Source: Rhynochetos jubatus (Eukaryota; Chordata; Aves; Eurypygiformes; Rhynochetidae). Taken from it: a stretch of 64,000 nucleotides of DNA. The stretch is taken from assembly GCA_027574665.1 (NCBI GenBank), contig CM050651.1, forward strand, positions 3,411,501-3,475,500, read 5' to 3'. Both the position numbers and the translations under genes were made by a program. Shown piece by piece: positions 1 through 13,560 of this stretch (its first letter is position 1; each line of letters starts with the position of its first letter). The notes below the pieces were generated by a model. The model was not told the DNA's origin. It saw only the letters and a list, made by a program, of their open reading frames with translations, and ran no database searches.

Positions 1-2013
1 TTTACATTAGAAGATGAACTCTTCCATAAATGGAGAAGTTTGTATCGCTTAATAGGGAAGAAGTTAAAAAGAGGCCCTCTGAACTTTAATTGGGTTGATT
101 ACACTCTAGGAAAAGTCTGAAGCCTTCTTCCTGTTTAGTCCATCTGAGTATGTTCAAGAATCTACTTTTCTCTCACATGCTGGTTTCTATTTGTGGGCAA
201 AAAGAACCCCTTAAAATGATCCAGGAAATGTGTTTCTACTTGCTGAAGAGTACTTAATAGCAGAGCTTTCACAGTCGCAGCTGTCCTTATTAACATGGGA
301 TAGGATGCATTTTAGCTATGTCTGCAATCTATATGCCTATATCTAATGGGCGTAAATAATCTGACTTTAGCTGCATCTCACTTCAGGGTGAGATGTGTAG
401 TCCATTGTAGTGCCTACCTATCTCCATTGGAATACACCAAGATGCTAAGGAAAGCATCACAGATCTAGACTTTTGTCATGTAGATGTCTCTTTCTGATCT
501 GGCAAATCCTCCCATCTGGAACCCATTAATGGGAAAAATATTTAGGTTTTCATACACTTTTAGACTTAAAATTACCTATGGACATAATTTTCAGTTTCTT
601 TTCCACAGTCTGTGTTTTATAACAAATTTGGTCCTTGTTAGAAGATTCATTTATTCTAGTTCATATGTTTTTTGAAATCACTGCTACTTTGAGGGCAGAA
701 GGAAAGATTAGGCACTGAGTGAATACTGTGTATATTCTTGCCCCTCCCTATTATCCAAAAAAGTGTCTCTGAACTGTTCCATTCATGGAACCACTTATAT
801 GCTTTTGTTGAAAGACATTGGTGTAGTCTTTCTGCTCTCATTAAGGTTGGCAGTAAGCATAAATAAGATTTTCCACTCAACATATCTTGATCACCAAGCA
901 ATGTATTCCTGTGTTTTTATTGTCACTGTCTTTTTTGTTGTGACAGTGTGCAGAATATGTTAAAAAAATAATGAATGTGTAGTAGAAAATGGTACAGCGT
1001 TTTCCCAAGAGAATTGGTCAGTATATATGCCTTTAGGAGAATATTCTCTAATAAGTTTGTGTTTGAGTATTGTCACATTCACTTTACACATGTGTTCTGG
1101 TAAGCACATCTATCCAGAAAAACACTTGTGTAAGTGCTGGATTGTTTATGCAAAGCAACTACAGAAAGATCTCCAGAAGTAATGTCATGGGATTTGTACA
1201 TCATTCTAGACTGTAGAATATAAGTTGTCTGCAATGAAGTGCTTGGAAATGTATAGACCAAGAATTATATACTAACATATTTTCAGCAATAATTTTTAAT
1301 ACAAAATAAACTCAGTGATTAGTGTGGTGTATTCATTGGCAACTGAAAAATTAAATTGAACAAATTGCTTTCCATAAACTGTTTCCCTACTCTAGCTACA
1401 AACGACACAAATATTTTAGTATCCTTTGCAGAATACAAATAGACATTTACATTAAAGTTAACAGTCTAATCAGGAGGAGAATGCAGGCCATACAATAAAT
1501 TATTATTAATGTTAATTACTTACTATGTTTGTAGAAATCTTAATTTTTACATGCAATGCCATTTTAGTAAAGAACAGTAAAGAATATTTAATTTCTGGGG
1601 AACATAATATAGATAGATGTACATATTTGCATATAGGAGTTTGTCTTATTGCAGCAGAATCAGTAATGTTGATATATCTGCACTATATAAGGTAGCTGCT
1701 CTTCTGGGACTCGTGCTGTAGCTTCCATATCCCCTCTGATACAGCTCTCTTAGCTGAAGGCATTTCTGCCTTAGCTACTTCTCTTTTTCCCCTTCTAGCG
1801 TCTCACCCTTGAGGGTTTTTCTGGATGTGGTGCTTCAAAACCTTTCTCTATTGAAAGAACAGGAGAGAATAACCTAATAAACTAACCAGTGTGCTTTCCA
1901 GATCCAACTTAGATTGAAAGGACACTGTTGGCAAGGCAGTATGACGTGGAATTGGGAGTGCTTTGAGGGTCATGGTTTTGTCAGTCCCATGTAGAACGGG
2001 ATGTGCACCCCAG

Positions 2014-2037
2014 CACCTGGGTTAATACACCTGGGTT
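2014..2037. repeat. Two-copy direct repeat carrying E-box cores
   Basis: The ten bases CACCTGGGTT occur exactly at 2014-2023 and again at 2028-2037. Each copy holds a CACCTG E-box, the class bound by ZEB and Snail repressors and some bHLH factors. The start-to-start distance is 14 bp. A paired arrangement is known to suit ZEB1-type proteins, but binding here is inference. Confidence 0.5.
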
Positions 2038-4101
2038 CACATAGTGCTACTTGAGACTGACTCCTTTGGTGATGCAGGGCTGATTGACCCTGAGTGCAAT
2101 GTTATGCTAACGTAGTGGTTTTCTGCGGCCCAGTTTAATACTCAGCCGTATATTGCACTGTGCTGTGCAGCACAAGGTTGCTGAGGAATGGTGTGGGAAT
2201 TGCCACATGGTGCTGTGTTGCTATGTATAGACATAAGGGTTAATTTGTAAAAGAGAATTAGACAGAAGCGGTCAAAGCACACAAATCTGCAGCACGCCTT
2301 TAGCCCACGCACTTTTTCCTACGTAGGTTTCAGCAGGATGTAAAAAACTCATTCCAAGTAGACAGAAATAGTATGTATTGACTAGGAAAAAGCATAACTA
2401 TTATTGATGGAGAGTCATAGCAGCTTTTGGAGAGCTGCTCCACTGTTGGAAATTATGGTGTATATATGGTATATAAAGCAGTGAACAAACACAAGTCTAC
2501 ACACTTGGGGATTTTATGATGACTATTCACAATTTGTTTTCAAAGTATTATTAACGTGACCTACCACTACTTGATTTCTCTTTGGTTTACAGAACAAACA
2601 ACACATGAATTTGCAACTGTATGAATCTCTGCCACAAATATGCCTGTGATGTTCTCCAGAATCTTTTGTTACAAATTGTGATTTGGTTGAAAATCGAATT
2701 AGGCAATGAGCCTGCATGGAATCCTGTCCCTCTGGTTTGTAAGCCTATAAAGAAAATAGATCAGTGGCATTCCAGTTTAGTTTCACAGCCAGATCAATTA
2801 TGAAGATGTTGCCCTGTCAGTGAAGCTGCTTTGACTCAAGGCCACATTCTTATCCTCCCCCACTAGTGAGTCTTATGCAGATGATGAACACAAATAAAGG
2901 ATCTCTAGTTTCAGGGGGTGGTTGTGCTCAAAGGTTGTTCATCTTTAAATTCTGTCTTGGCCATCAAAGTGTTGGAACCTCAGGTTATTTTGAGAGATTG
3001 TTTTTGTGTGAGAGCTAGTATCTAAGTTTTGCTTTGAAATACGTTCATATTTTTGGGAAAGAGCTTTCCCATGATGTAATTCTAAAGAAACCCCCATGCA
3101 CGGATTGAATTTAGGCACATTTTCACAGATTTCCATAATCATGAAGTGCAATTTGCCATACCTCTGATACTATGATAATATTTCCATCTAAGAAAAATCT
3201 TAATTTTCTAGGTCTAAAAGCAGAATTAAAAATGTTGGGTAAAAGGAAGAATTTATCCAGCCTGGTTTGACGAATCTGCTGTAATAAGTAACTCTGCTAC
3301 CTTTTTGTTAGTGCTCTTCCTCCAGTATAACAAATAACATATGCTTCTGTGGCTTGTCTCTTAGAGAAAAGTGAAGTATAGCTCCTTCAGAGCTGGATTG
3401 CCCTGATATTATGGGATAGAATCAGGTGATTGGGATATAGAAAATCCACCATGTGACTTATGTTGTGATATTTTATAGCATCCTCTGCTCAGGTTTGAAC
3501 AACAACCTAATAAATTACAGTGGTATCTGGACAGAACGAAGTAGCCTCAGAAGACAATTCACTAGATAAAAGTAAAACTTAATAAATACATGCTGACTTA
3601 AGCTAAAGCTGATTTAAGTCATTTCACTGAAATGATTGCCTAGTTCGAGATATTTCTGCTAGTGAAAGATGCAATGAGTTTTTTATTAAAAATGAAATGC
3701 AGTGAACAAAACAGTGTATTCTAAAAGTAATTTGTGTTTTCTATCTGCCAAAAATTTGTTTAAATCCTTTGAAAATATGAAAGGACTATCTAAGGATATT
3801 CCCTGATGGCTTTAGTAGTGGCTGACCTCTTCAAACTCTCAAACAAATTGAGAAGCTGAATGCACAGGATCAGTCTGGAAAAGGGGCAAAAAGGGTAGAA
3901 CAATGGAAGTTCATTAAAGTTAAAAGATAGTTTTGTTTTCTGGATTCAGTTTGAGCTTAAAAGTAGCTTGTGAGCTTCAAAATCCTGTAGAGATTTGACA
4001 GCTCAGAATGCAGTAAGCTAAATTTGTTGTAAAAATTATTTCTTTTGGCAGTAACACTGATCTATGAATATTAATGATTCATCTTAGCATGCATTAGAAT
4101 T

Positions 4102-4136
4102 CTGTGGATGGCATCCACAGGAGCTCTGTAGAGCTC
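4102..4136. repeat. Palindrome followed by a second short inverted repeat
   Basis: CTGTGGATG at 4102-4110 is followed by one base and then its exact reverse complement CATCCACAG at 4112-4120, a 9-bp stem with a one-base centre. Directly after it, GAGCTC occurs twice (4121-4126 and 4131-4136) around four bases. Each GAGCTC is itself a palindrome, so the two can also pair with each other. No known element was recognised around them. Confidence 0.75.
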
Positions 4137-4705
4137 TTCTCTGTCTCACCATCCATGAAACGTAATTCTGTTTCAAAGGAGGAAAAACATAACAAAGCCT
4201 CTTTTACTTGTCTGTGAATCACTTGACTCACGGTTGGCTTTCAGCTGTATAATGTTCCTCCTAACCTGTTGGGAGCCGAGATGCATTTCCATGTAAGCCT
4301 CATAGCTGGCATTCGCAATCAATAGGCTTGATATGTGCTGCTATTATGTCTTCTTGAGTGGACACAAGAGAAAATATGCTCACTGCCAAACACCTGCTTT
4401 CTCTGTACTCACACTGAAGGAGCTTCTGCTGCTAACATATGCAAGGGCCATAGTATCAACATCTTCTTTAAACTTTTAATATTATGAGGAGCCAGGAATA
4501 AAATTAAGGTTCTGGTCATGCTCCAAAACACGTAATAATCTTTGATCTTCTCAAGGACAAGCAATGAGTGGGGTGAGCACAGAGCAAATGAGAGGTAGAG
4601 AGGTTCTCAAATAGACATGCTCATTTGACAGCTAATTCAGTGCAGAGCTGGCAGTGAATGTAGGGAGCTAAATTCCCACAGCCAGTGGGGCCTGGCATCA
4701 CGATT

Positions 4706-5250
4706 ACAGAATCATAGAATAGTTTGGGTTGGAAAGGACCTCTAAAGGTCATCTAGTCTGACCCTCCCTGCAATAAGCAGGGACATCGTTCACTAGATCA
4801 GGTTGCTCAGAGCCCTGTCAAACCTGACTCATTGTTTCCAAGGATGGGGCACTTACCACCTTTCTGGGCAACAAGTTGCAGTGTTGAACCACCCTCATCA
4901 TAAGAAAAGAAATATTTCCTCATGTCTAATCTAAATCTACCCAATTTCAATTTGAACCCGTTACCCCTTGTCCTGTCACTACAGGCCCTTGTAAAAAGTC
5001 CCCGCCCCTACCCCAGCTTCCTTGTAGGCCCCTTCAAGTACTTGAAGGCTGCTGTAAGGTCTCCTCAGAGCCTTCACCAACTCTCTCAGCATGTCCCCAC
5101 AGGAGAAGTACTCCAGCCCTCTGATCATTTTTGTGGCCCTCCCCTGGACACCCTCCAACAGATCCATGTCTTTCCTATACCAAGTACTGCAGAACTGAAT
5201 GCAGAACTGTTGGTAGGCTTTCAGCAGCGTGGAGCAGAGAGGCAGAATAT
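4706..5250 (-). mobile_element. CR1 LINE, 5'-truncated 3' end
   Basis: Read on the minus strand, the element ends at about 4706 in the CR1 terminal repeat (ATTCTATGATTCTG-like) preceded by the conserved tail that reads AGAATCATAGAATAGTTTGG on the plus strand. Upstream, the minus strand encodes the CR1 reverse transcriptase C-terminus, with YRKDMDLLEGVQGRATKMI recognisable. CR1 copies are nearly always 5'-truncated, and only the last ~0.5 kb survives here. The frame shows wear (for example, LVKALRRPYSSLQ where CR1 usually has a longer run through this section), so the copy is dead. An open frame of about 158 codons runs through it and beyond its 5' edge by chance. The exact 5' limit is uncertain by about 40 bp. 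Confidence 0.95.
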
Positions 5251-5360
5251 GAGACCCATTAGATTGGGTGCTTAAGAAATAATATTCCATGTTGTGCCAC
5301 CCGGTTGATATAGAAGAAGGCAGTCTATACCTCATCTGATAACACAACAGCCTCTGATGC

Positions 5361-5386
5361 TGCATGTGTGCGTACGTATATATATA
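5361..5386. repeat. Alternating pyrimidine-purine tract (Z-DNA-prone)
   Basis: These 26 bases alternate pyrimidine and purine without a break: a TG/CG-containing half with CGTACG in the middle, running into a short TA run. Such tracts can adopt Z-DNA under negative supercoiling. It lies about 110 bp beyond the 5' edge of the adjoining CR1 copy. Confidence 0.7.
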
Positions 5387-5642
5387 AACATGCACATATG
5401 GGATGCACTGAAAAGTGTACTTGTTTGGATACATATTTGTATTGTTTGTGGCCATATGTTAAGATGTGTTACTAATCTTCAGGCTAAATATCAAGCCATA
5501 TGTTTTCTTTTTCTATTAATTTAATTTTATTTTGGTAAATCCAACAAGCATGAGGAGGAGGGCTGCCCAGGAAATAGGCTAAGTGAGAGGAAAATAGCAT
5601 TACCTAGGTGCAAGATTGATAATGCAGGACAAAATAATGACC

Positions 5643-5660
5643 AAAAAAAAAAAAAAAAAA
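5643..5660 (+). repeat. Poly(A) tract, 18 bp
   Basis: An uninterrupted run of 18 A. No LINE or retropseudogene body is visible before it, so I treat it as a simple repeat rather than a retroposon tail. Confidence 0.9.
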
Positions 5661-8630
5661 GAAAATCTAATGGCACAGTGCAGGTGGTCACAGCACTATC
5701 TGTTGTAAATCATAGTAGGTTAATGATCTGATCCTTTTTCCTATTTTCCTTATTAGCCAGGTGTCATTCCAAACCTCTTCTCATGCTGAAAGGTCTGCTT
5801 ACCTCTCTGTCTGGCGTTAATATTTAGCAGTGAGTCATGTGCATTAGACATGTAGGTTTTCATTAACTGTGGTTACCAACAAACTTGTTGTGATAAATAC
5901 AGGGATTAATGTATAAAAAGGCAGAACTTTGATGTTGGAGTGATTCCTTGCTTTGGAAAAGGGACATTGTTCCTCGTAATGAGTTAGCAACCTGTTAAAG
6001 GCTTAGGCAGTGCTGGGATCAGTCATTAGCAATCTGTCTGGGCAGGGAGACGGTTTGGAGGAGGCCCAGGAAATATTAGCATATCCAAAGCAAGCAATAG
6101 TGCTGTTGCTTGAGGAAAGGAAGGCTCCAATCCTTCCTAACTGTTAGGTTACTCTATGCTGGAGACAAGTTGGGAGAGCATCTGGTGTTGGCACCTGAGG
6201 AGTTTCAAAGGAGGGGGGGATATGGTCAATAAACGACAACAGGTCTGTCAAACCCTGAACCTCTATCTGAAAAGGTTTTATGACAAAGCTGAGAATTGTA
6301 TGCCAACTTATTAGAGCTAGTTGATATGCAAAGTAGACAGAGATGACTGTTCTACCTTTTCTCAAAGCTCAGAGGATGGGATGGTTGTTTTTTTGGCGGG
6401 GGACAGGGGCCAGGACTGGGACCAAGGATGTATGGACAGAGACCCAGAAGATAACAACGTTCAAACTGCAATGCTGGTTTAAGAACTGCTAATGCAGGAA
6501 TCTGGACGTTAAAGTGTCTTTCCCCAGTGCATTAAGTGAGATATATAGAAGAGTGCCTGAACGTCAGGAATCCAGAGAGTCTGGGGCAGCAATGTAGTGA
6601 GACAAAGCAATTTAAGTAAAACTTTTATATTTATCTGGTCTCATAGTGGTTTTGCTCTGCCAGTCTCAGTTACAAAACCAAGGACTAAGGAGGATATTTG
6701 AGCTGGGAACATCCTGTTATGAAATTTAATAAGTACTGCTAGTACTATTTCATCCAAAAATGCTTCCACTTACTGTGAAGGAATTATATCCTCTGCCCTC
6801 TCTTTCTCTTTCCCATATTTTTGTTAAGGCAACTTAATGTGTGAACTACAGTTGGGAATTGCACCTTAATATGATTTTAATTTGTGTTAACAAAACTGAA
6901 AGGGTTTGGCAACCCTCAACAATTGAGCATCGTGAGAATGAAAGGGGTATGTTATGGGATTATTCCAACACTTCTATTTTATTTCCATTTTTCCATTTCC
7001 TGTTTTCTTAAACAATATCCAAAACTCTCATAAAAGTCTGAAGATAGTAACCATTGATGCCAAGAAAAAAGATCTGTATCCCTTTTTATCACAGGAATAT
7101 AAAGCATAATGTTTTAATTGCAGGAAAGAACATAGCTGGAAGCACCAGTCAGTATAGCGCTGTCAAAACTATTTCTGTCTCTAAACTGTTGGCTTTGAGC
7201 AGAACACCAAAGATGACAAAACTCAGGAATCATTTTAGGGAGCTGCTGATTCTGAAAGTAAGATACCAAACATCTGTTTCTGGCTCGTTAACCTTGATGT
7301 GGGGAGAAAGATGTTTGCTTGTTATATTTTTCCCTACAGCTTTAGCACAAGGTTTTATTGAGTCTTCTTTTTTATGCTTGGTACCTATTCATACACAAAG
7401 CTGTCTTCCAAATCTGATGTTTTCTATCTAGATCTGCTGCCTAACTGGTAGTATTGTCCAATATCTAAGTGATTCTTCACCCACTCCTCACCTTGCAGTC
7501 AGAGAAGGCACTCCAATACTCCTTTTGCCTTTCCCAAAATTTACTGGCAAGGAAACCTAGGTCAGCTTATTGCAGAACAAAGAACCATGATATATGTCCT
7601 CCAAAGTCCAAGTAGCAAGTGCCAGCTGAGACAGGCTGTCCTTGAGGGATGTCTCAGTGAAGACACCCAGGCTCTGTCTGGCCTGTAAGCTCCGAGGGTG
7701 TTCCCAGATCCCTCACGGTATGTCCATGCTGCACACCAAATAGCAGCTTTTCTCCAGACCTGTTCACAGACCTGTGCAGAATTGACTTGGGAAGCTTTTT
7801 TAACACTTCGGTGTCACACCTGACTTTTCCATGTGGAATCTGACAACCTTCCAAACCACCTGGCATAGAGCACCAGACCTACTGGGGTGCTGCCGTCTCC
7901 ATGTTGTTTCCATTGCCGTTGCCCTAACAGAATATGAGAAAAAACTGGAGGTTCCAGCAAGCATGGGTGGGAAGAAAGATTAAATCAATTCTGTTATGCC
8001 AGTAGCCTAAATTCTCACTACCCAACATCCACTGGACATACATGAATAGTGAGGCATATCACTCTCATGTTTCAGGGCTTTATCCATCATGATGGGTCCA
8101 GCTGCTGGAGCCAAATTACCTGGTAATGTTTTAAATGCCTCTGTCCTTTTTGGCACAACAAGGCACCTTCTCCTTTCAGTGTACACTAGGTATGACTGGA
8201 GGGTGCTATGCTTATGCTTGCCAATGTTTGTTTCTCCATCCTATTCGACTAAATCTCATTGTTCTTCTGTTTTTCTTTCACCTTTCCTCAGCATGTGTAA
8301 GGGGTGACCCTTATCTCATTAGAGGCCTGTCCCCCTGAATGTAGAATGCGGTAGGAAGGTTTTCGTACTCAAATAACTAGAGAAGGACAAAAATAAGTGT
8401 CTTGTCAGAGCTCAGACTTGGGTGTTTCCTATTAGACTGAATCTCCTGGACATCCTAGCGAATGCACAAGCTACTGAATACCTAACACATATGCCCATGT
8501 CCTTAATCTCTGAGCGTGGTTCAGTTTTAGAAAAGTCTCAATTTGCTTATTGTCAAAGGAGTAAACCTTCTATGACTCCTGAACAGCAAATAAAAAGAAT
8601 AAAGAAAATGGTGCTCCCAAAAAGCAAAAC

Positions 8631-8654
8631 TTTTCTTTTTTTTTTTTTTTTTTT
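8631..8654 (+). repeat. Poly(T) tract
   Basis: TTTTC followed by 19 consecutive T. On the minus strand this is poly(A), but nothing recognisable precedes it in that direction. Confidence 0.9.
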
Positions 8655-9925
8655 ATGGCAGAGATTTCCCTAGCCTCTGCCCGTTTGAATGCCTGTAATT
8701 CGTTTAAAGGAGCAAGAAGCACCAGCCCTCCGTTAACAAAATGAAGTCTTATGTAAGGGTAAATTTTTCAGCTTACTTCAAAGGCTATCCACTGAATTTG
8801 TGGAGGTTGCTTATTTTCTGTGGGGGACGATATTGTCCCTTAATTAGGCTTTTCAAATGTAAATTCCCAGCAATGAAACATTTTAAGGATAAAAGCGTTT
8901 GTTTGTGGCATAATGCCTCAAAGTGTCAACAAATCTGGGCCTGTAATCTCCATATGTTTTGATTACTTGCTATCAGAAGAATCATCTTGCAAAGCAGAAC
9001 TTTTTCTTTTTTTCCTTTTTAACACTCTAGCTGCATCCACTCTGAACTTACACCTGGTGCCAGTACTCTCTTCCAGCCGACATATGACTGAGTGGGAACA
9101 AAACCACTTTGACAGATGGGCATAAATTCAGGGATGCCAAACAACCAGTGCCTGCACTAACTTTGAATGCTAACAGGCCATTCATACCCAGTAGCATTAG
9201 AACAACAGCCTATTCACAGCTCCAGGTCATTAGGAGAGGTGGGGGAGAGCAGAACATGTAGTCAAATAAATAAACCTGGAGATTATGTTGTTGGTTTTAA
9301 AGCAATAAAAATAGATAATGCATTAGAATAAGTTGTCTAACATCTGAATTTAGAGAAACAAGTTATGTAATGCATAGAAGGAAGTTACACATCTTCAGTC
9401 TATGCAGCTCTGTATATGGCCAGCCACTGAGAAACTTTGAAAGAAATCCAAAATAAATCCTTTGTCCAGCATTTTGCAGGTAGCTTGTTTGGCTGCAGCA
9501 GTGAGTTATAGCTTACTCAAGTCGTCTTCAAAAGCTGTCCCCAGTGCTGGACCATTCCTATTGATCAGTTATTTGCACAGACAAATTCTGTCGATTTTTT
9601 TAGGACAGGAGACAGACTGTTCAGTCCTCCTTACTTGCTTTTGAGAGTGGCCTGTGCAATGAACCAGGTATGCAGCAGCAGTGCTCTGCAGCTGTTGCAT
9701 TAGTTCCACATCACTTTTCAAAGAAGGATTTTGGAAATGAAAGAAATTACGTAGAAGAAAAGTTGCTAAGTAGAAAGAAACAGTTCAGAACAGCTGGCTC
9801 ACGTTCATGTACTCCTCATTCACTTCTGGGGATCCAGGCTTGCCATTTGTGAATAAACAGTGGCCCCCTGCTCCAGTGAACTGTGCACTCCTGGCTTTTG
9901 TATGCAGTACTCGAAAGGTTGTTTC

Positions 9926-9943
9926 TTTTTTTTTTTTTTTTTT
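9926..9943 (+). repeat. Poly(T) tract, 18 bp
   Basis: Eighteen consecutive T, with no retroposon body recognisable next to it on either strand. Confidence 0.9.
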
Positions 9944-12734
9944 CTCAAGGAAAGCCTGAGACCTTGAGGGGTGACAGTGTGCATCCTATTTTTAAAAATA
10001 ATGCCTTTTTGGGCAGAGATAGCAAACCTCTTGGTAGGGGCTTTGGGTAAGACTTAACTCAGGGGAAAAAATTTGGAAAATACCTTTATCATTTAGAGCT
10101 TATTAATGTGGCCAGAACTGCACACGAGTCTTTGTGCTTGGTGTTTTCTTTTGGCTAGCTTCAGACTTTCAGAAACATTTAGTGAAAAGGAAACACTAAG
10201 CTCATGGGCTTAGATAGAATTTAGGACATCTGAATAGCTCTGAGTGTCTAAAATAAGCTGGCTTTTATCTGAACTAAGGTTGTTGACTCTTTGGGGGCAT
10301 GATAGTTTAGGATTTAATTTAGAGTTTTGGCTACGTGGCACAGATTTCATTTAACTTTCCCTTCAGACACATATTGAAATTTGTTTATGACTGAGATTTT
10401 TTCAAATCATCTCCAAGTTTGTTACCAGGGTGTAAGTGGTGAATGACATTTCCTGGCCTTCTACAGCTCTAAACTTAGAATTTTTTAATGATGACCTCCT
10501 GTTGTGGCTCCTTCCTCCAAGTTTCCTCTTACATTTTTTCCATGCAGATGTTTTTTCAATTTGGAAGAAGTGTATACTTCAGATTAAGGAAAGGAGCAGA
10601 AGAAGAAATTCCCCTTTTCAAAGAGAAAGCTATTTTGAGATATTGCTTCCCCTGAAACATCTACCTTAATCCATATGTGGTGTTTTTGGCCACACTGACT
10701 TGACATGTGGAGACAATACTTGATTTAAAAGTTACTATGGGAAAAGAATGGAACTAAAATGTCACTACTCTATTTTTAAAAGGTTTTTTAAAATTAATTT
10801 TCAAGATAGTAATATAGATCATTAGAACCTTGTTTTTGAGAACACAGTGCCAGTTCTGGTCAAAGTCACATCTGATTTAAAAGGCTTGAGTTGATGAGTT
10901 TGGTTCATTTGGAATCTGGAAAGGTCAGAGTCGTCATATTCTGTTAAAAGTGTGAAACCTTTTCTAAAATATTTATCTGTATTATAAAATCATTGACATC
11001 TAAGAAATGTGCACCTATAGAAACATGTAAATTTCTGTAAGAATAGCTAAATGTACCCTGCTTTTTTCTGGGCCTCAGTCTGATAAATACTTATTTCAAT
11101 GTATTTAAATATATAATACTTTCAGGGAAGCAACTAGTGCAGCCTAGAGAGCTCTTGGAAGAACGGATGAGCTGTGGATGGCACTACATATATCTTTTCC
11201 TGCAAAATAGTTTTTTGCAGTTCTGTTCCCTTTCTGTCTCACAGGGGAAAGGCAGGAAATGCAGGCACGAGTGCTGCAGAGAAGCAGCAGCAAGTGCCCT
11301 GTTCCTGCCCTGCTGCTTGGGAGAGGGGCAGAGGCACAATGTGTTTCAGCTGCACACAAACGTAGGATGTCCTGCTCATTTCAGTGGTGTTAAAATCCCA
11401 GGGAGAGAATGTGAGAGGCTGCTTTCTGCTTGCAGCCCAGACAGACAAGCCCCATACTGGATTTTCCTATGCATGTAACATGTACTCTGGGCATGGCCCA
11501 CAGGAACTGCAGATAGACTTTGGGGTTAGATTGAATCATAGAGATCATGTGACCTAATCAACTGAGGACACAACTGTTCCTCAATTTCCAGTCTTTAGTG
11601 TTTAAAACTATCCTTGGGGCAGGTGGTAGCCACATTTGAGACAGCTGTATGAATGTGCTAAGACCCAGCACCATAGCTAGCTTGCTGTTGCGGGGTTTTC
11701 ATATGTATATATGTGCTCTTCAAATGCTGTTTATTTTCAAAAATCAATATTTTGAATGACAGAGGAAATCCTGTTAAATATTGACTTTCTCTTTAAATGC
11801 CAGATGTTCTGAACCTTCCATCTGCTGATCACTTTCTAGACAGATGCCTGAAATAAGGTATTAGCCCTTCCCACCTCTAAAATATTCCCCCAGCTTCTCT
11901 GCTTCTTCAACCTTTCTTCCCACTCTTCACACCAATCTCCAAATTTCTGTTCTCCTACATATATGCAGAAATATATGCTTAATTTCTACTCTTTCTACTG
12001 TTAGTCAAAGTCTTGCATTTTATTTACCCCTTCACAGTCCTCTCAGATTTAGAGATGGTATGTTTGGGGCATTAACAATGTTTTAAACTGCTCCCCTCAA
12101 AAAGCTAACAAAGCACTAATGGATACAGAAGAACCAATGAAACTAGGCATCAGAAAACAATTTCCTCTGATCTATTTTGTTCAGAGGTTCTATCGTGATC
12201 TCTGAACTGCAGGAGATCAGCGGGAAGCTGAATGCTTGGGCAGTACTGATGGCAGCTGCTCAGGAACCTAAACAGCCTCAGAAATATAAAGGTACAGATG
12301 TTCATCTCCGCTCTCCTTGCTGCTCTTGGTGCTAGGGTTTTTTCCCTTATATGGTTAGGAACAAAAAGGGAAATCCTGGGATCAGAACAGGAGACCATGT
12401 TGTGATTTGCAGAGTCACATCAGGGCTGGTGTGGGGTGAGACGTTTTCAAACAAATTTCAGTTTCAGCTTTGTCCGTCTGGTGTACCGCCTACCCTTATA
12501 ACAGGAGGGAGAAGCAGCCGTGGGACGAAGGCAAGGTTTATCATTATGACACTCTAAAGTAAGCTTCAGTTTAGCCTGACCTGGGCAAAAGGCTTTGGTC
12601 TGGCTTAGGTAATTTTGTTCTGCCTCCAGCAGCATGCCAAGCCAGACCCAGTTTGGAAGGCATTTAGACATATTAACAGCATCTGAGCAGAGAAGTCACC
12701 CAGAGAGACTTCACACAAAACCAGCCCTTTCATG

Positions 12735-12840
12735 CAGAGGTGGTTAGAGTACGCACTTGGGAGGGATTTGAGCTCCTACCTTGTCTGGAGTGACCTGGGT
12801 ATCAGGCCATTCCTGGCCATTAGCATCGAGTTTGCTAAAC
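12735..12840 (+). mobile_element. Possible tRNA-derived SINE (MIR-like) relic
   Basis: GTGGTTAGAGTACGCACTTGG resembles the A-box half of the tRNA-like head of MIR/CORE-type SINEs. GATTTGAGCTCCT some 15 bases on resembles a decayed B box (GGTTCGAATCC class). The distance between the two is shorter than in the family, implying a small internal deletion. The rest of the SINE body is not clearly recognisable. It is not an intact tRNA gene, since no cloverleaf can be drawn with this spacing. Confidence 0.3.
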
Positions 12841-13068
12841 AGCTCCTGTTGAAATGGTTTCTCTTTCACATGAATAATTAAATATTTGGTGGATTAAGGA
12901 GAGGCCACTTTACACAGATCTGATATTTACGATGATGTGTCTGAACGAGAAGAGTCATCTGAAGAGTCTGATCTTTCTACCAAGAGATGCGCACTTTCTC
13001 TGCAGCGCAGAGCAAGATCTTTTTCACTTTAGACCAGTGAAGCCTCTTTTCTCCCTTTCCTCCAGCAC

Positions 13069-13084
13069 TTTTTTTTTTTTTTTT
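13069..13084 (+). repeat. Poly(T) tract, 16 bp
   Basis: Sixteen consecutive T inside a pyrimidine-rich stretch. Confidence 0.85.
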
Positions 13085-13560
13085 GCATATATTTCCATCC
13101 TAATTTCCCAGGTATTCTTTAAAAGGATAATAGGCAAATAGAAGTGTTAAAGGTTTTTAAGCATTTAAATACCTTTTCAAACTGTGGCTTCAAAGTGTTA
13201 AAAAATGTTAGTGTACACAGATTGGAAGATAAAATGGTATTCTCAGCATGTCAAGACAGCTTTAGGTAAGACCAAATAGCCTAGTAACAAGATACAAAGA
13301 AGCTATAGGGTGAGTACCAAGTTCACGTTTTCATTGGCCAAAATGTTGCAGTGTGTTTAAATGTCATGTTGTGCTTTTGGCCTATGTGAGACTGCTCAGC
13401 TTTCAGCAGGTCCTGCAGGGAAAGCGCTATGACTGAGTTCAGGGATAAAAATCTTCTGTGCCTTTAAAACAACGGAGTCACACCAGCAGGTTACAACACA
13501 GCTCATGCTGACCCAGTCTGAGCAGGGTTAGAGTCTACAGGGTCACACCAGGCTGCAGAG

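Larger units (their letters stand above)
1..4705. other. Unique non-coding DNA, no gene recognised
   Basis: Both strands carry only short open frames with no recognisable protein, no codon-use signal and no consistent splice structure. The sequence is AT-rich and not obviously repetitive. Small items inside it are listed separately: a direct repeat near 2014-2037 and a palindrome pair near 4102-4136. It could be intergenic or intronic, and the sequence does not tell which. Confidence 0.6.
5261..12719. other. Unique non-coding DNA with homopolymer tracts, no gene recognised
   Basis: Open frames are short and unmatched by anything I recognise, including the 125-codon plus-strand frame at 7054-7431. 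That frame has no acceptable domain pattern. Homopolymer tracts at 5643, 8636 and 9926 are listed separately. I see no LINE, LTR or SINE of useful quality in the rest. Confidence 0.55.

Noticed and set aside
4979-5455. 158-codon minus-strand frame, longest in the window
   Set aside because: It runs through the CR1 reverse transcriptase end and past its edge, so it is LINE sequence plus chance.
7054-7431. 125-codon plus-strand open frame
   Set aside because: No domain, no splice context and no codon bias visible.
12735-12775. tRNA gene
   Set aside because: A-box-like and B-box-like sequences are too close and no cloverleaf forms. Kept only as a weak SINE relic.
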